Positions 5,412 through 6,765 of a DNA stretch of 6,765 nucleotides are shown here, piece by piece. Position numbers and translations under genes: made by a program. Source of the stretch: Nitrospina sp. (GTDB taxonomy: Bacteria; Nitrospinota; Nitrospinia; Nitrospinales; Nitrospinaceae); assembly GCA_004357365.1 (NCBI GenBank), contig SMVT01000162.1:1-6765 (forward strand). The letters are read 5' to 3'. The first letter of the stretch is position 1; each line of letters opens with the position of its first letter. A model generated the notes under the pieces. That model had not been told where the DNA came from. It worked only from the letters and a program-made list of their open reading frames with translations, and ran no database searches.

Positions 5412-6765
5412 AAATTTCAGGAATGCTGGTTCTGTGGGCACTCGTGATGTGCAGCCCCGCGCCGCTTTCCTGGGCCCACGACAACGGGCCGGACAACCCG
5501 CTGGAAAGGGACATGGTATTCATACCTGCCGGGCAGTTTGTGTTCGGAACCAACCAGACCGACAGCGCGGGCCTGGCCGCCTCCATGGGCATTCCCAAAC
5601 CCCTGTACCAGGATTCCCAACCCGAACAGAAACCGTTTCTCAAGGGTTTTTATATCGACCGCCATGAAGTGACCCATCGCCGCTACCGGAAATTTCTGGA
5701 AGATTTGCCCACCCATCCCGAATACCAAATATTGATTGAAAAGCTCGGCTATTACGCGCCGCCCCAAGGCTGGCAGGACACCCGTTTCCCCGAGGGCAGG
5801 GCCGATCATCCGGTGGTCTGGGTAACCTGGTTCGACGCCGCCAATTTCTGCCAGTGGGCGGGCAAGCGCCTGCCGACCGAAAAGGAATGGGAACGCGCCG
5901 CCCGTGGCACCACCGGGCGGGCCTATCCCTGGGGCAATACGTTCGAGACCGGCCGCGCCAATCTTCCGAACAAACGGGGATCCAAACTCGCCCTCGCACC
6001 GGTCGGCTCCTTCCCGAAAGGCGCCACCCCGGCCGGAGTCAACGACCTGGTCGGCAACGTCTGGGAATGGGTGGACGGGGACTACACTCCCTACCCCGGC
6101 AACAGGTTCCAGTTCGCCGATTTCGGTCAGGGGTTCAAGGTGATCCGGGGCGCCTCGGTGTCCGACATCGGGCACTTCCCCGGCGACTTTTATGCCCGGG
6201 TGTTGAAGGAATTTGCAAAAACCGGATACCGCCAGTATGCCGACCCCGATCAGGGCGCCTCGGACGTCGGGTTCCGTTGCGTCAGTGCGTCGGCCCCCAA
6301 GGGATTCCAGGCGGCCTCCACTTTCCCCAACGCTCCGGCACAGAACAATGCGCCGGCACGGTCGGCCCCCGGCGACGGTTTATTCGGCAGCTCGACCCCA
6401 ACAACAGAAGCGGGTCTGGGAACCGGCGCCGACTCCGCGTTCAATCCCTTCGAGCCGGAAGCCAAACTGCCCCAGTCCGGGATTCTGGTGTTGACCCTGC
6501 TGTCGCTGTTGGCCGGTTTGTTCAGTTTTCTTTCCCCGTGCACTCTGCCGATCCTGCCGGCCTACTTCGCGATCACCGCGCAGACCAGCCGGACCCGGAT
6601 GACCCTCAACTCGTTCGCGTTTTTCTGCGGGCTGGCCACGCTGTTTGTAGTGATGGGCGCCTCCGCCAGTCTGCTGGGGACCATTCTCCGCGACTATCTC
6701 GATTCATTGACCTACTGGGGCGGCGTTTTAATATTCCTGTTCGGTGCCATGACCCTGGCCGGCAA
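5381..6765 (+). CDS. secreted FGE/SUMF1-like domain fused to CcdA/DsbD membrane domain (3' end outside window)
   Basis: An uninterrupted frame of 461 codons runs from ATG 5381 to the right edge. Residues 1-32 form a signal peptide (hydrophobic 13-27, probable cleavage after SWA at 32). Residues about 44-302 are a formylglycine-generating-enzyme-like domain: DMVFIPAGQF, FYIDRHEVT, GKRLPTEKEWERAARG (161-176), PWG (183-185), GNVWEWVDGD (225-234), RGAS (256-259) and GFRC (297-300). No cysteine lies between RGAS and GFRC, where true FGEs carry their catalytic pair, so it is probably not a formylglycine-generating enzyme. C157 and C300 match the positions of a structural disulfide in human FGE (C218-C365). 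Residues about 303-366 are an Ala/Pro/Ser-rich linker. From 368 come membrane segments of CcdA/DsbD type with SPCTLPILPAY (C387) and further hydrophobic segments at about 411-434 and 443-461. The second CcdA cysteine would lie beyond the edge. No good Shine-Dalgarno is seen; the start is chosen because it completes the signal peptide. Confidence 0.88.
   Translation, partial: MPRNAKSIVLKISGMLVLWALVMCSPAPLSWAHDNGPDNPLERDMVFIPAGQFVFGTNQTDSAGLAASMGIPKPLYQDSQPEQKPFLKGFYIDRHEVTHRRYRKFLEDLPTHPEYQILIEKLGYYAPPQGWQDTRFPEGRADHPVVWVTWFDAANFCQWAGKRLPTEKEWERAARGTTGRAYPWGNTFETGRANLPNKRGSKLALAPVGSFPKGATPAGVNDLVGNVWEWVDGDYTPYPGNRFQFADFGQGFKVIRGASVSDIGHFPGDFYARVLKEFAKTGYRQYADPDQGASDVGFRCVSASAPKGFQAASTFPNAPAQNNAPARSAPGDGLFGSSTPTTEAGLGTGADSAFNPFEPEAKLPQSGILVLTLLSLLAGLFSFLSPCTLPILPAYFAITAQTSRTRMTLNSFAFFCGLATLFVVMGASASLLGTILRDYLDSLTYWGGVLIFLFGAMTLAG

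Noticed and set aside
5441..5452. Lipoprotein reading of the fusion protein N-terminus, with C24 after LVM
   Set aside because: Methionine before the cysteine does not fit the usual lipobox, which needs Gly, Ala or Ser there. A standard cleavage after SWA at residue 32 fits better.
5417..6175. Minus-strand open frame of 252 codons opposite the FGE-like domain
   Set aside because: No recognisable motifs. The plus-strand frame has many FGE-family motifs in correct order.
6213..6494. Plus-strand 93-codon frame within the fusion gene
   Set aside because: It is low-complexity Arg/Pro-rich sequence, in a different frame from the continuous FGE-CcdA reading frame.

Overview
The window reads as chromosome of a Gram-negative-type bacterium with moderately high G+C. 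Two secreted thiol-redox proteins and mreB support this. The mix of an Alvin/YfhL-type ferredoxin, several small Fe-S proteins and a secreted sulfatase-modifying-factor domain joined to a CcdA membrane domain suggests Nitrospinota or a deltaproteobacterial-type lineage. That assignment is inference only and is weak. No mobile element, integrase, CRISPR array or phage gene is visible.

Layout. (1) 1-45, minus strand: the 5' part of a tRNA-Val(UAC), with a near-consensus promoter facing it at 92-120. (2) 46-426: a divergent control region. It also holds a rightward promoter (192-220), a terminator-like hairpin (261-292) and a cluster of overlapping inverted repeats (332-373). (3) 427-2884: a two-gene unit in which a cytoplasmic GAF-GAF-degenerate-GGDEF protein overlaps mreB by 8 bp. 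No mreC or mreD follows. (4) 2947-3590: a small zinc-ribbon protein overlapping a [2Fe-2S] ferredoxin by 7 bp. (5) 3720-4752: after a new promoter, a JAMM/M67 metallopeptidase, a 2[4Fe-4S] Alvin-type ferredoxin and a NifU C-terminal-type Fe-S scaffold. (6) 4809-6765: a secreted TlpA-like thioredoxin overlapping by 31 bp a large ORF that runs off the right edge. This ORF encodes a signal peptide, a periplasmic FGE/SUMF1-like domain, an Ala/Pro/Ser-rich linker and the start of a CcdA/DsbD-type membrane domain.

Working together. Regions 4 and 5 look like Fe-S electron transfer and Fe-S assembly or carrier functions, with a peptidase of a family often tied to ubiquitin-like sulfur-carrier proteins. 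Region 6 looks like a periplasmic disulfide-reduction module: CcdA would pass electrons across the membrane to TlpA and possibly to the attached FGE-like domain. Region 3 suggests a ligand-sensing or scaffolding protein made together with the MreB cytoskeleton.

The most noteworthy item is the open-ended FGE-like/CcdA fusion at the right edge. It lacks the catalytic cysteine pair of true formylglycine-generating enzymes but keeps the two cysteines that form a structural disulfide in that family.
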